DNA of 64,000 nucleotides from CBDIHP01 sp965279195 (GTDB lineage Bacteria > Planctomycetota > Planctomycetia > Isosphaerales > Isosphaeraceae). Both the position numbers and the translations under genes were made by a program. Shown here one piece after another: positions 1 through 9,983 of the stretch. Location of the stretch: contig CBDIHP010000040.1 of assembly GCA_965279195.1 (NCBI GenBank), forward strand, positions 124,001 to 188,000. Reading direction: 5' to 3'. Below the pieces are notes generated by a model. It searched no databases, was not told the DNA's origin, and was given only the letters and a program-made list of their open reading frames with translations. Within the stretch, counting starts at the first letter, position 1, and each line of letters starts with the position of its first letter.

Positions 1-1
1 G

Positions 2-1156
2 GGCCTGGTCCGGTCGGAGCCGACCGTGATCTCGATCGTGCCGATGGGCAAGATCGCGAAGGTCCTGGCGAAGGAGGGGGACTTCGTCAAGAAGGGTCAG
101 CTCGTCGCGGTCGTGGACGACACCAAGGCCACGATCAAGGTCAACGCCGCAAGGGCCGCGCTCGAAACGGCCAGGGCCGAGCTGGAGCGGGTCAAGATCG
201 GCTCGGCGTACGTGCTGGAGAAGGAACGCCCCGAGCGCGACTCGATCCGTCTCGAAGGGGCCGAGAAGGAGGCCGAGTACCGCCGACAGCTCATCGACAT
301 GGAGATGGCGCTGGGCCAGAAGGGTTACGGCTCTCGGGCCAAGATCCTCGAACAGAAGATCACGCTGACGCAGCTCGAAGCCTCGATCCGCGAGGCCCGG
401 TTCAACCTGGGGATGTCCACGAAAGGGGTGGCTCAGAGCATGGTGGTGGCCGAGTCCGCCGTCCGCGAGGCCGAGCTGGCCCTGGCGCACCGCCAGGTCG
501 AGCTGGCCGACCACAAGGTCTACTCGAACGCCGACGGCATGGTCGAGCGCAGCCTCATCCGCGAGGGTGAGTACAACCAGGACCCCGGCAAGCCCGGCTT
601 CCTCGTCGCGGCCGGCTCCTGGTTCGAGGCGAACTTCGACCAAGGGGCGGTCGACCGCGTGGCCGTCGGGGCGACGGCGAAGGTCCGGCTGGAGGCGTTC
701 CCGGATCGCGGGTTCCCCGGCAAGGTCGAGTTCATCCACCCGTTCGTGAAGTACGACCTCGGCGGGCCCGAGTCGACGCGCCCGATCCGGCCTCTGGGGA
801 CCGGGGCCCCCGAGTGGCCCGCGACGTTCGCCGTGCGGATCCCGATCGAGCAGGGAGACGCCCGCGTCCTCCCCGGAATGACCGGCTTCGCCATCATCGA
901 GTCGTCGGTCGACACCCTCTGCGTCAAGCGGAACGCGGCGACCGCGCTCACCGGAGGCAAGGCGATCGTCTACAAGGTCGTCGAGGACCGATTCCAGCCG
1001 AAGGAGGTCACGGTCGGGATCGTCGACGGCGACTGGATCCAGATCAAATCCGGCCTGGATCCGTCGGACGAGCTGATCCTCGACGGATACCAGGTGCTCG
1101 ACCCCAGGGACCGGATCGAGGTCAAGCGTGACTCCCCGGCGAAGGAGGCCCGCTGA
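2..1156 (+). CDS. HlyD/RND-type membrane-fusion (periplasmic adaptor) protein, 5'-truncated
   Basis: This is probably the periplasmic adaptor of an efflux or secretion pump, linking an inner-membrane transporter to an outer channel. The reading frame is open from the window edge, so the signal peptide and first residues are missing; the first in-window start (GTG at 26) lies inside the biotinyl-lipoyl-like half-motif. Visible are the lipoyl half (GKIAKVLAKEGDFVKKGQLV), a long charged helical hairpin of about 150 residues rich in Ala, Glu and Arg, the second lipoyl half (ADGMVERSLIREGEY), and a beta-barrel and membrane-proximal C-terminal part (VLPGMTGFAIIE). Its stop codon overlaps the start of the next gene (TGATG), so the two are coupled. 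The transporter partner is not in the window and the substrate is unknown. Confidence 0.85.
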   Translation, partial: GLVRSEPTVISIVPMGKIAKVLAKEGDFVKKGQLVAVVDDTKATIKVNAARAALETARAELERVKIGSAYVLEKERPERDSIRLEGAEKEAEYRRQLIDMEMALGQKGYGSRAKILEQKITLTQLEASIREARFNLGMSTKGVAQSMVVAESAVREAELALAHRQVELADHKVYSNADGMVERSLIREGEYNQDPGKPGFLVAAGSWFEANFDQGAVDRVAVGATAKVRLEAFPDRGFPGKVEFIHPFVKYDLGGPESTRPIRPLGTGAPEWPATFAVRIPIEQGDARVLPGMTGFAIIESSVDTLCVKRNAATALTGGKAIVYKVVEDRFQPKEVTVGIVDGDWIQIKSGLDPSDELILDGYQVLDPRDRIEVKRDSPAKEAR

Positions 1157-2481
1157 TGCATTGCCTCGCCGCGCGGGGGATGGCGGCCCTGGCAGCCTTG
1201 CTGCTGCTGGCCGCCCTCTGGAAGCCCTGGATGGAAGTGCCCATCGACATCAGCGAACTGCCCGATGGGACGGTGAAGTGCGTGATGAGCCGGCCGAGGT
1301 CGGCGTTGCCGTTCCGGATCGCCTGCGCGGGCTTCGCGCTCGTGATGGGGGCCGGGCACGCCTGGCACCGCCGCACCAGCGACCGCAAGGCGATCCTGGC
1401 GGGGGCCTTCCTGTCGTCGCAGCTCTTCTTCCCCAACGTCGTGATGGCGTGGGAGCCGCTCTACTCGGCCCGGGCCAGCTGGATGCAAATCCAGCACGAG
1501 AACCTCGTCTGGCTCGGCGGCGACCTCTGCACCAACCTGGAGTTCAGCCGGAAGTCGTGGAAGGATCAGATCTACATGGTCGACACTCCGCGGCAGATCA
1601 ACGTGATGCGGATGCCCTCGTCCGGCCTGGGGGCATTCCAGTTCGGACGCCTGATGACCTGGTTCGAGAACCTCGGCTACTCGAACCGCTTCTGCCAGTT
1701 CGTCCGCATGGGTTGGATCTGCGCCATCATCGGGACGTTCATCCTGATCGTGTCCGAGTGCCTCCCCGGCGGCAAGCTGAACCGCCGCCGGATGGCCCGC
1801 GCGGGCCTGGCCGCGATGGCCGTCTTCCTGATCGGCTCGGTCGTCGCGACGGTCCCGATCGTGTTCACGTCCCTGGAGCTGGATGCGTGCCGAGACGACG
1901 TGGCGCGCGGACGCTACGACGCGGCGGCGGAGCACCTCCGCAAGGCGGTGAAGACGCTCCCTGCGTTCCAGGAGGACACCTTCTACGTCGCGCAGATGGG
2001 CCTGATCGACCACCGCCGGGGCCGGAGGGATTCGGATTTCTTCAAGCTCTTCGAGGCGAATCTGAGGGAACGCCAGGGCCGCTACGCCCAGGCGATGGAC
2101 GGGTATCAGGAGGTGATCCGCTCGACGCCGAAGGACAGCGCGGTCCATCGCGAGGCCCTCCGCGCGGTGCTGCGGGCGGGGCTCCACGCGTTGAACGGCC
2201 AGAAGAACGAGCAGGCCCGGGTGCTCCTGGAGCAGGTGCTCGGCGAGGAGCCTTGCAACCTCAAGGCGAATTACGCCCTGCAGCTCGCCTGCCTGCGGAC
2301 CGGGCGGCGGTCGGAGCTGGAATGCCTGGTCAAGCGGCTGGTCGCGACCTATGGCGCGTTCCAGATGCCCACCAAGGCCATCGTGATGGCGTCCAGCTAC
2401 GAGAACGCGATGATCGCCGCCCTGCGCGAGCACGACATCGCGGCGGTCGAATCCTACTCGGCGAAATCCAAGAAGCCATGA
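1156..2481 (+). CDS. Polytopic membrane protein with C-terminal TPR-like repeats
   Basis: The 441-residue product has no function I can name. It has hydrophobic segments near residues 8-25, 58-75, 85-105, 185-205 and 215-240, followed by a soluble half of about 200 residues. That half has the helix-turn-helix spacing of tetratricopeptide repeats (RYDAAAEHLRKAVKTLP, RYAQAMDGYQEVIRSTP, NEQARVLLEQVLGEEP), a protein-interaction fold. The start is fixed by the TGATG overlap with the upstream adaptor gene, and its own stop overlaps the next start (ATGA). This places it between an adaptor and a glycosyltransferase in one operon. A role in assembling an envelope export or glycosylation complex is inference only. 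Confidence 0.75.
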   Translation: MHCLAARGMAALAALLLLAALWKPWMEVPIDISELPDGTVKCVMSRPRSALPFRIACAGFALVMGAGHAWHRRTSDRKAILAGAFLSSQLFFPNVVMAWEPLYSARASWMQIQHENLVWLGGDLCTNLEFSRKSWKDQIYMVDTPRQINVMRMPSSGLGAFQFGRLMTWFENLGYSNRFCQFVRMGWICAIIGTFILIVSECLPGGKLNRRRMARAGLAAMAVFLIGSVVATVPIVFTSLELDACRDDVARGRYDAAAEHLRKAVKTLPAFQEDTFYVAQMGLIDHRRGRRDSDFFKLFEANLRERQGRYAQAMDGYQEVIRSTPKDSAVHREALRAVLRAGLHALNGQKNEQARVLLEQVLGEEPCNLKANYALQLACLRTGRRSELECLVKRLVATYGAFQMPTKAIVMASSYENAMIAALREHDIAAVESYSAKSKKP

Positions 2482-5400
2482 TGCTCACTGATGAGTCGGC
2501 CGAGACACGTTCATCCCGCCGCGACGCCCTGAAGGCCGTCGGCGTGCTCGCCGCGCTGGTGGGCACGCTCGGACTGCTTTTCGGCCTGGCGTTCGGCCAC
2601 TGGCGGTCGAGCCCCGGGCCGTTCATGCGGCCGCTGGCGATGTCGGGGCGCTGGATCACCGCGCCGGGGGATCCGGGCTACGCCGGCTATTTCCGACGTC
2701 GCATCGACATCGCCGGGCCGGTCAAGCACGCCTGGGTCATCGTCGCGCCCCGAGAGGGGTTCGAGGTGTGCGTGAATCAAAACCCCTGCGCCCGTTTCTA
2801 CCTCTGGCGGCCGACCCGCCCGTTCCAGACCGGCCTGAGCGAGCCGGGGCAGCTCATCAACGCCAGCCCGGCCACCCTCGCCTTGAACTTCCCGCGCGAG
2901 TATCAATGGTCGTCACACCGCAATGACTGGCTGCCGACCATCGTCGACATCACGCCGCACCTCAGGCCCGGCAAGAACGTCATCAGCGTCGAGGTCGAAT
3001 CCCGCAAGGCCCCCGCGATGTTCCGGCTCGACGGCGAGATCGAACTCTGGTCCGGCGAGCGGATCCGGTTCGACAGCGACGACCGCTGGCTCGGCGAGCC
3101 CGTCCCACCGTTCGACGTCCGCCACGACTGGACCGAGCGCGACTACAACGACCACGCCTGGCGGAACGCCGTCGACCTGTCGAGATCCCTCGGGGTAGAC
3201 GCCCTGCCCGACTTCCACTTCCAGTCGTTCGACCACGACGTCCTGACCACTCCCCTCTCCGCCGACTGGCTGCGACACCCGACGGCCCGGTCGGACGACT
3301 GCGTCTGGTTCGAGGGGACATGGGACCTCCCGCACGAGGCCGACGACGCCTGGATCCGGTTCGCGACCAATCGGCATTTTGATCTGTTCGTCAACGACCG
3401 CCGCGTCTCCGTCCCCCTGCTGGGCAACCCCGACCTCGACTCGGGTGACTGGGTCCTGGGCACCCAGCGCGGATCCGACCTGCCCGCCTCGCCCGAACTG
3501 CTCGACCCCGACGAGGTGGGCTCGCTGTTCGTCGGCGACCGCTTCGAATCCCCCCGGCACGGCGACCCGAGCGCCATCGCCTTCAAGAGGAAGGAAAACA
3601 CCCTCAACGTCACCCGAGACAAGGAGCGGGCGACCACGCGCAGCGACCTCCCCGGCACGTATGATCCGATCAAGCCGGAAGATCAAGATGTGATGCCGCA
3701 CGACGCCGTCCCCTATCTGCCCGAGGTGCTCGACCCGAAGGCACTCGGTCGCGACCGCGCCGTGGGGACGCTGGTGGCCTACAACATCCGTTCGATGCTG
3801 CATGAGGGCCGGAATACCATCGCCGTCCGGACCCTGGCCCCGCTCACCCCCGACAGGCTCAACTGGGCCCCGCAACTCGCCCTCGACGGCGAGGCGTGGT
3901 TCCGCGACGGCTCGCGAGTCCGGATCGAGACCGGCAAGTGGCACCCCTGGACCTGCCGGTTGCAAGGCCCGACGGGCGACCTCGGGCCGGATGTGCCCGC
4001 GTTGATCGAAGGGGCCGCGCGGGTGCCGGCCAAGGGCTGGCCGGCCACCTCCTATCGCGGCATCGCGCACTCGCCGTCGCAGATCTTCCGCGAGAAGCTC
4101 GGATGGATCCTCGGCTCGATTGGCGGGTTCGCCCTGCTATCGACGGCCATCGTGGGTTCGCGTTACCGACTGCTCAGGAGGGCGAATCTCGATCCGTGGG
4201 CCGCCGTCGCGCAGGCTTCCAGGGAGGCCGGCCGCTGCCTGCTGCCGCCGATCTCGATCCTGCTGGCCGCCTTGCTGACCGAGGCGTCGTGGTCGGAGCG
4301 GCATGAGGCGATCCTGTTCCGCCTGCCTCGCGTCTGGCCGGCGATCTTCCTGGTCACGTCCCTGTCGCCGTTGCTGCTGGCTGTGCCTTGCGTGAGGCTC
4401 TTCGCGACGCTCTCCGACCTGCCGAGGACGCGGTACTGGACCCCGATCCTCGCCGTCGTGCTCGTCGCCTGTGCGGTACTGCGGATCTACAAGCTCGACT
4501 TCCAACCGCTCGACGACGACGAATATGCCTCGTGCCAGGCCATCGTCTCGATCGCCAACACCGGCGCGCCGGGGTTCGTGCCCAAGGGGGTCTTTTACAC
4601 GAGGAGCCCGGCGTATCATTACTTGATCGGTGCGATCGTCTACGTGTTCGGCGAGAACCTCTGGGCGATGCGGCTGCCGTGTGCCGCGTTCGGGGTGGCG
4701 ACGGCGGTGCTCATGTACTGGATCGCCTCCAGGATGCTCCGCCGGCCGTGGACGGGCCTCGCTGCGCTGATCCTGTTCACGCTCCACCCGTTCGCGATCT
4801 ACTCCGCGCACCTCGTGCGGTTCTACCAGCAGCAGCAGTTCTTCTCACTCCTGGCGTTCGTCTGCTTCTGCAAGGGGTTCCTCGGCAAACCGTCGCAGAA
4901 ATACCGCTACTGGACCGTGATCGCCTTCTTCCTGGCGGTGATCAGCCAGGAGATCACCGCCATCATGGCGTTCCAACTCGCGGTCGGGGTGTTCTTCCTG
5001 GGCCGTGAGGCGGGCTGGAAGGCGAACATCCGGCTGCTCATCGTCGGCGCCATCGCCATCGGCTTCATCGTGCTCGACCTGCTCGTCTTCCAGGCCCTCT
5101 GCCTGACTCGCACTGAAGGCGTGTCGCCGAACGTCGAGGCCAGCATCAAGCCCCACTTCTGGGATCCCTACAACCTGATCTCGATCTTCCTCGGCTACTC
5201 GCGCCTGCATGTGCCCCCGAGCCTGATCTTCATGCTGGCCATGCCCTTGCTCGTGCGGCGCGGCGGGCGGGTCGTCTGGGCGATGCTCTTCTTCCTGTTC
5301 TCGGGCGTGATCCTCACGAACCTGCTCGTGAGCCACGTGAGCTTGCGCTATCAATACTGGATGATCACGCTCTGGCTACTCCTGGCCTGCCGTGGCCTCG

Positions 5401-5990
5401 GCCTGCTCGCCGAGCGGCTGACTTCTCGAACTCACGTCGGGCCCCCAAACCCGCCGGAATCCCGCGGCGTCGCGGCCCTCCTGGCGACTCCGATCTTCCT
5501 GGCCTTCCTGCTGGCATGGTCCCCCTGGCGGATCGTCGACTCGTACGAATGCAAGATCCTGAATGATTCGACGGGGGCCTTCCGCTACGTCCGCGGCCAG
5601 CTCCGACACGGCGACGCCATCGCGGCCAACGAGCCCCACCCGCACGCCGCCCACCTCGAAGCCGGGCACGTCAACTACGACCTCACCGTCCCCCTGCTCC
5701 AGGACTTCGTGATGCTCGTCGACGGCCGCCTCATCGACCGGAACGGCGGCGGCGAGGTCATCTCCTCGCTCGACGAGCTGCTCGCCGCCTGCAAGAAGCA
5801 CGAACGCCTCTGGATCGTCGTGAACCGCGAGAAATTCCGCACCCGGGGCAAGAACCTCCGCTGGGAATACCCCGCCGCCCGCATCGAGCTGTTCTTGCGC
5901 AAGAACTGCGAGATCAAGCATCGGACGTACCTCTGGACCGTCTTCCTCTGGGACAAGTCGCGCGGGCAGTTCCGGCAATTCCGCGAATAG
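2478..5990 (+). CDS. GT39-like integral membrane glycosyltransferase with N-terminal beta-sandwich modules
   Basis: The product has about 1170 residues, roughly twice a usual PMT/ArnT-type enzyme. The start is the ATG in the ATGA overlap with the upstream gene; the frame is open further upstream, but that part is antisense-like and overlaps another gene. After a membrane anchor near residues 16-40, residues 45 to about 520 hold repeated carbohydrate-binding-like sandwich segments resembling the N-terminal modules of GH2 and GH78 enzymes (GYFRRRIDIAG, LRPGKNVISVEVESRK, DDAWIRFATNRHFDLFVNDR). From about residue 535 a multi-spanning GT-C region follows, with the acidic loop motif LDDDEYAS near 677-684, the expected site for a polyprenyl-phosphate-sugar-dependent transferase. 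It probably transfers a sugar to an envelope acceptor; donor and acceptor are unknown. It ends 6 bp from a convergent pectate lyase. Confidence 0.78.
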   Translation: MMLTDESAETRSSRRDALKAVGVLAALVGTLGLLFGLAFGHWRSSPGPFMRPLAMSGRWITAPGDPGYAGYFRRRIDIAGPVKHAWVIVAPREGFEVCVNQNPCARFYLWRPTRPFQTGLSEPGQLINASPATLALNFPREYQWSSHRNDWLPTIVDITPHLRPGKNVISVEVESRKAPAMFRLDGEIELWSGERIRFDSDDRWLGEPVPPFDVRHDWTERDYNDHAWRNAVDLSRSLGVDALPDFHFQSFDHDVLTTPLSADWLRHPTARSDDCVWFEGTWDLPHEADDAWIRFATNRHFDLFVNDRRVSVPLLGNPDLDSGDWVLGTQRGSDLPASPELLDPDEVGSLFVGDRFESPRHGDPSAIAFKRKENTLNVTRDKERATTRSDLPGTYDPIKPEDQDVMPHDAVPYLPEVLDPKALGRDRAVGTLVAYNIRSMLHEGRNTIAVRTLAPLTPDRLNWAPQLALDGEAWFRDGSRVRIETGKWHPWTCRLQGPTGDLGPDVPALIEGAARVPAKGWPATSYRGIAHSPSQIFREKLGWILGSIGGFALLSTAIVGSRYRLLRRANLDPWAAVAQASREAGRCLLPPISILLAALLTEASWSERHEAILFRLPRVWPAIFLVTSLSPLLLAVPCVRLFATLSDLPRTRYWTPILAVVLVACAVLRIYKLDFQPLDDDEYASCQAIVSIANTGAPGFVPKGVFYTRSPAYHYLIGAIVYVFGENLWAMRLPCAAFGVATAVLMYWIASRMLRRPWTGLAALILFTLHPFAIYSAHLVRFYQQQQFFSLLAFVCFCKGFLGKPSQKYRYWTVIAFFLAVISQEITAIMAFQLAVGVFFLGREAGWKANIRLLIVGAIAIGFIVLDLLVFQALCLTRTEGVSPNVEASIKPHFWDPYNLISIFLGYSRLHVPPSLIFMLAMPLLVRRGGRVVWAMLFFLFSGVILTNLLVSHVSLRYQYWMITLWLLLACRGLGLLAERLTSRTHVGPPNPPESRGVAALLATPIFLAFLLAWSPWRIVDSYECKILNDSTGAFRYVRGQLRHGDAIAANEPHPHAAHLEAGHVNYDLTVPLLQDFVMLVDGRLIDRNGGGEVISSLDELLAACKKHERLWIVVNREKFRTRGKNLRWEYPAARIELFLRKNCEIKHRTYLWTVFLWDKSRGQFRQFRE

Positions 5991-5996
5991 CGGACA

Positions 5997-7133
5997 TCAT
6001 CGGGGATTCCACTTCGGATATTCGGCGTCGATGAGCCTGCGGGGCCAGGTGCCGTACCAGGGGGTGCCGGTGCGGCGCTCGCGCTCGATGCGGGCGAGGT
6101 CGTATTTCTTGATGGCGTCGCGGCCGGCGAAGACGGGGCGGCCGGTGCCGATCTCGTAGTGACGCGCCCAGATCGGAGCCGCCTTCTGGTCGGCGACGAC
6201 CACCACGTCGAAATCGGCGTCGTGGCCCTTGAAGGATTCGCGGGTCGCCTTCACCTTCTCGACCCGGATCCCCGACAGTTGGACTGACTTCAGCCAGGCC
6301 ACGGCCGAGTCGACCGCTGCCACGACATCCGGCGAGGGATGCTTCAATCGCATCAGGAACCGGGCGATCTCGGTCGTCTCCTGCGGGCAGATCGACGCGA
6401 GTTCGAACGTCCTCGCGGGGCGTGCCTCGAAGGTCCGCTCGTCGTGCTGCTGGCACCAGCCCGTCCGCTTGCCGTCGACCTGGATCTGGCACTTCAAGAT
6501 GCAGCCCACGCCTCGCTCGACGGCCCGCTTCGCCTTCTCCTTGCGCTCCGCGTCGAGCCAGGCGAAGTGGGACGCCCCCTCGGCGGCGTCCTGCAACAGG
6601 TTCAGGATGCCGATCATCACCCCGTCGTTGAACGTGATGTGGGCCGCGTACCCCTTCGGCCCCGGGAACCGCTGCGGGAACCCGCCGTTGTCGTACTGCG
6701 ATCGGAGGATGAAGTCGAACCCCCGCAGGCACGACTCCTTCCAGGACGGCTCGTCCACCTGCGCGACGGCCCGCGCGAGGTATCCGACCTGCGAGTGGAT
6801 GTTGCCGTTATCATACGACGAATCCTGCTTCGATCGGGTCTCGATCACCTTGGCCCGCTGCGCGTCGGTGAGCACGGCGGTCATGTCGTAGTCTTTCGGC
6901 CAGCCGCCGTTAGCGCGCTGGAAGAGCAGTATGTTCGCGGCGATCTCGCGGACCTGCGACGGCTTGTACGACGGCTGCCCCGGCTCGACCTTGATGAATC
7001 GCGACTCGTCGCGGAGCTGCCGCCAGTGCTGGATGCCGCTGCCGAAGGGCTTGACGTCGATCGGGCGGAGCGGCGGGGGATCGCCATTGCCGGCGAGGCC
7101 CATGAGCAAGATCGCGGCGCAAACCGTCGTCAT
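5997..7133 (-). CDS. pelA: Secreted pectate lyase, PL10-like
   Basis: This 378-residue protein matches the PL10 pectate lyase family, which cleaves alpha-1,4-polygalacturonate by beta-elimination. Recognisable segments are FQRANGGWPKDYDM, QDSSYDNGNIHSQVGYLA, SQYDNGGFPQRFPGP, ITFNDGVMIGILNLL and WCQQHDERTFEARPAR; the Asn/Gly/Trp-rich repeats are typical of the alpha/alpha toroid. The start at 7133 is preferred because a signal-peptide-like stretch (MTTVCAAILLMGLAGNG) begins there and GGAG lies 8-11 nt upstream. The frame stays open upstream, but only through an inverted repeat. The gene is monocistronic and convergent with the glycosyltransferase. The enzyme probably acts outside the cytoplasm on plant-type polysaccharide. 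Confidence 0.88.
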   Translation of the reverse strand: MTTVCAAILLMGLAGNGDPPPLRPIDVKPFGSGIQHWRQLRDESRFIKVEPGQPSYKPSQVREIAANILLFQRANGGWPKDYDMTAVLTDAQRAKVIETRSKQDSSYDNGNIHSQVGYLARAVAQVDEPSWKESCLRGFDFILRSQYDNGGFPQRFPGPKGYAAHITFNDGVMIGILNLLQDAAEGASHFAWLDAERKEKAKRAVERGVGCILKCQIQVDGKRTGWCQQHDERTFEARPARTFELASICPQETTEIARFLMRLKHPSPDVVAAVDSAVAWLKSVQLSGIRVEKVKATRESFKGHDADFDVVVVADQKAAPIWARHYEIGTGRPVFAGRDAIKKYDLARIERERRTGTPWYGTWPRRLIDAEYPKWNPR

Positions 7134-7156
7134 CGCGGAGTCTCCGGGAACGGAGG

Positions 7157-7282
7157 TAGGGGCGCTGCGACGCGTACTCGCGTCCACCGCACCGACGGAC
7201 ACGGTCGATTCGCTCTGAACGCCTACGCGTCGGGGCACATATCTGGTGCGGTGGACGCGAGTACGCGTCGCAGCGCACCCTA
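7157..7282. repeat. Long inverted repeat (37/38-bp arms, 51-bp spacer) upstream of pelA
   Basis: Arm 7157-7193 is the reverse complement of 7245-7282 apart from one inserted base. The shared core contains GACGCGTACTCGCGTCC, and both outer ends read TAGGG. The element lies between the pectate lyase start and the 3' end of the arsR-like gene. It could fold into a long hairpin in transcripts from either side. It resembles in form, not in sequence, the other intergenic inverted repeats in this window. Confidence 0.9.
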
Positions 7283-7302
7283 CTGGGGACGAGCGCCCGA
7301 AA

Positions 7303-7614
7303 TCAACCGGCTGGTTTCGCGAAGGCCAGGATGCAGCCGAGCAGCCCGGGGAAGATGGTCTCCAGGTCGGGCCGGAGCGCGACGTAGCAGCGAGTCCCTT
7401 CCTTGCGGTGCGTGATGATCCCCGCCTCGCGCAGTGCCTTCATGTGGTGGCTCAGGGTCGAGGCGCAGACATCCACGTCGAAGTCGCCCCAGGGGTGCTC
7501 GCCCTCGGTCCCGGCCAGGACCGAGACGATCCGCAACCGCACCGGGTCGCTGAGCGCCCCCAGCACCCCTTCGAGCGTGATCTCCCCGGCCTCGGGGTGC
7601 CGGAGTTGCCTCAT
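7303..7614 (-). CDS. ArsR-family winged-helix transcriptional regulator
   Basis: This 103-residue protein has an ArsR winged helix: LEGVLGALSDPVRLRIVSVL begins the DNA-binding domain, CASTLSHHMKALREAGII is the recognition helix region, and HRKEGTRCYVALR is the wing. ATG at 7614 is chosen because GGGAGGTGG precedes it at good spacing; a longer frame reaches 7680 but lacks such a site. No metal-binding Cys pair of the ArsR/SmtB type is visible. A single Cys sits at the start of the recognition helix and another in the wing, so thiol-based sensing is possible. It is divergent from an ene-reductase gene, which it probably controls through the palindrome at 7636-7659. Confidence 0.9.
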   Translation of the reverse strand: MRQLRHPEAGEITLEGVLGALSDPVRLRIVSVLAGTEGEHPWGDFDVDVCASTLSHHMKALREAGIITHRKEGTRCYVALRPDLETIFPGLLGCILAFAKPAG

Positions 7615-7635
7615 GGACCCCACCTCCCTATGATG

Positions 7636-7659
7636 TTCGATGTTCGTCGAACGATCGAA
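7636..7659. promoter_or_regulatory. Candidate ArsR-type operator palindrome
   Basis: The imperfect palindrome TTCGAT-GTTCG-T-CGAACG-ATCGAA lies in the divergent spacer, 22 bp before the regulator start and about 110 bp before the reductase start. Its perfect core is GTTCGTCGAAC. Position and symmetry suit a dimeric ArsR protein; binding is inferred. Confidence 0.5.
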
Positions 7660-7772
7660 TTGTAACGGCCCGGGCTTCACAAGACAGCCCGGCTTCGGAT
7701 TTTCCCCGCGCGATCGAGGGCCGCCGCCCGACGGCCCGATTCGCCGGCCCTTGCTAGAGGTTCCGTCCCGCG

Positions 7773-8846
7773 ATGCCGAGCCTATTCGACCCCATCGTCG
7801 TCGGCGACCTGCGCCTTCCGAACCGGATCTTCATGGCCCCCCTGACCCGATGCCGGGCCAGCGAGGGCCGCGTGCCCAACGCGCTCATGGCCGAATACTA
7901 CGGGCAGCGGTCCACCGCCGGGCTGATCCTCACCGAGGCCACCTCGGTCGACCCGATGGGCGTCGGCTACCCGAACACCCCCGGCGTCTGGAGCCCCGCG
8001 CAGGTCGAGGGCTGGAAGCTCATCACCGACGCCGTGCACGCCAGGGGGGGGCACATCTTCCTCCAGCTCTGGCACGTCGGCCGCATGTCGCACTCGCTGT
8101 ATCTCGACGGCAAGCTGCCGGTGGCGCCGAGCGCGATCGCCGCCGGCGGGCACGTCAGCCTGGTCCGGCCGATCACGGCGTTCGAAACGCCCCGGGCCCT
8201 CGACCGCGACGAGATCCCCGGCATCATCGAGGCGTACCGCAAGGGGGCCGAGAACGCGAAGGCCGCCGGCTTCGACGGCGTGGAGATCCACGGCGCCAAC
8301 GGCTACCTGCCCGACCAGTTCCTCCAGGACGGCACCAACAAGCGGACGGACGACTACGGCGGCCCGATCGAGAACCGGGCACGGTTGTTGCTGGAGGTCA
8401 CCGACGCCGCCATCTCGGTCTGGGGGCCCAACCGCGTGGGCGTCCATCTCGCCCCGCGCGGGGATGCCCACACGATGGGGGACTCCAACCCCGGCGCGAC
8501 CTTCGGCTACGTGGCGACCGAGCTGGGGCGTCGCAAGATCGCATTCCTCTGCGCCCGGGAGTCGCTCGGGCCGAACCGACTCGGGCCGGAGCTGAAGAAG
8601 GCGTTCGGCGGCACCTACGTCGCCAACGAGAAGTTCGACCAGGCCAGCGGCGAGCAGGTCGTCGCCTCGGGCGAGGCCGACGCCGTGGCCTTCGGTGTGA
8701 TGTTCATCGCCAACCCGGACCTCCCGAAGCGGTTCGCCGAAGGGGCCCCGCTCAACGCGCCCGACCCCTCGACCTTCTATGCCTCGGGGCCGCATGGGTA
8801 CACGGATTACCCGGCGCTGGGGGCGGCGGTGGCGAAATCATCGTGA
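7773..8846 (+). CDS. FMN-dependent ene-reductase, old yellow enzyme family
   Basis: This 357-residue protein is full length for the old yellow enzyme family, which uses NAD(P)H and FMN to reduce activated C=C bonds and sometimes nitro or nitrate esters. Family marks are the N-terminal NRIFMAPLTRCRA, the active-site HGANGYLPDQFLQD with the substrate-binding His/Asn and Tyr, and the FMN-binding GGPIENRARLLLEV. ATG at 7773 begins directly with the conserved strand (MPSLFDPIVVGDLRLPNRI). The gene faces away from an ArsR regulator and is followed after 67 bp by an aldo/keto reductase, suggesting a regulated electrophile or aldehyde detoxification unit. The NemA-type name would fit but the substrate is not known. 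Confidence 0.92.
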   Translation: MPSLFDPIVVGDLRLPNRIFMAPLTRCRASEGRVPNALMAEYYGQRSTAGLILTEATSVDPMGVGYPNTPGVWSPAQVEGWKLITDAVHARGGHIFLQLWHVGRMSHSLYLDGKLPVAPSAIAAGGHVSLVRPITAFETPRALDRDEIPGIIEAYRKGAENAKAAGFDGVEIHGANGYLPDQFLQDGTNKRTDDYGGPIENRARLLLEVTDAAISVWGPNRVGVHLAPRGDAHTMGDSNPGATFGYVATELGRRKIAFLCARESLGPNRLGPELKKAFGGTYVANEKFDQASGEQVVASGEADAVAFGVMFIANPDLPKRFAEGAPLNAPDPSTFYASGPHGYTDYPALGAAVAKSS

Positions 8847-8882
8847 TGGATTGATTTGTGGTTTTGCCGTAAACCTTGAATT

Positions 8883-8905
8883 GGTCCGCGATCGCGGACC
8901 CTACG
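8883..8905. repeat. GGTCCGC palindrome, single (half) copy
   Basis: A perfect 18-bp palindrome, GGTCCGCGATCGCGGACC, is followed by CTACG, 8 bp before the aldo/keto reductase start. It matches the right half of the paired elements at 22638-22708 and 33144-33217; no matching left half is visible here. Confidence 0.85.
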
Positions 8906-8913
8906 GGGGACAC

Positions 8914-9945
<1,032 letters not shown>

Positions 9946-9983
9946 TCTTCGGTCCGGAAGGTCTGCCTTCGCCCCTTGAGCGA

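Noticed and set aside
1128..2477. Upstream extension of the GT39-like gene by 450 codons
   Set aside because: It overlaps the TPR membrane gene in another frame and has biased composition; the ATGA overlap gives a natural start.
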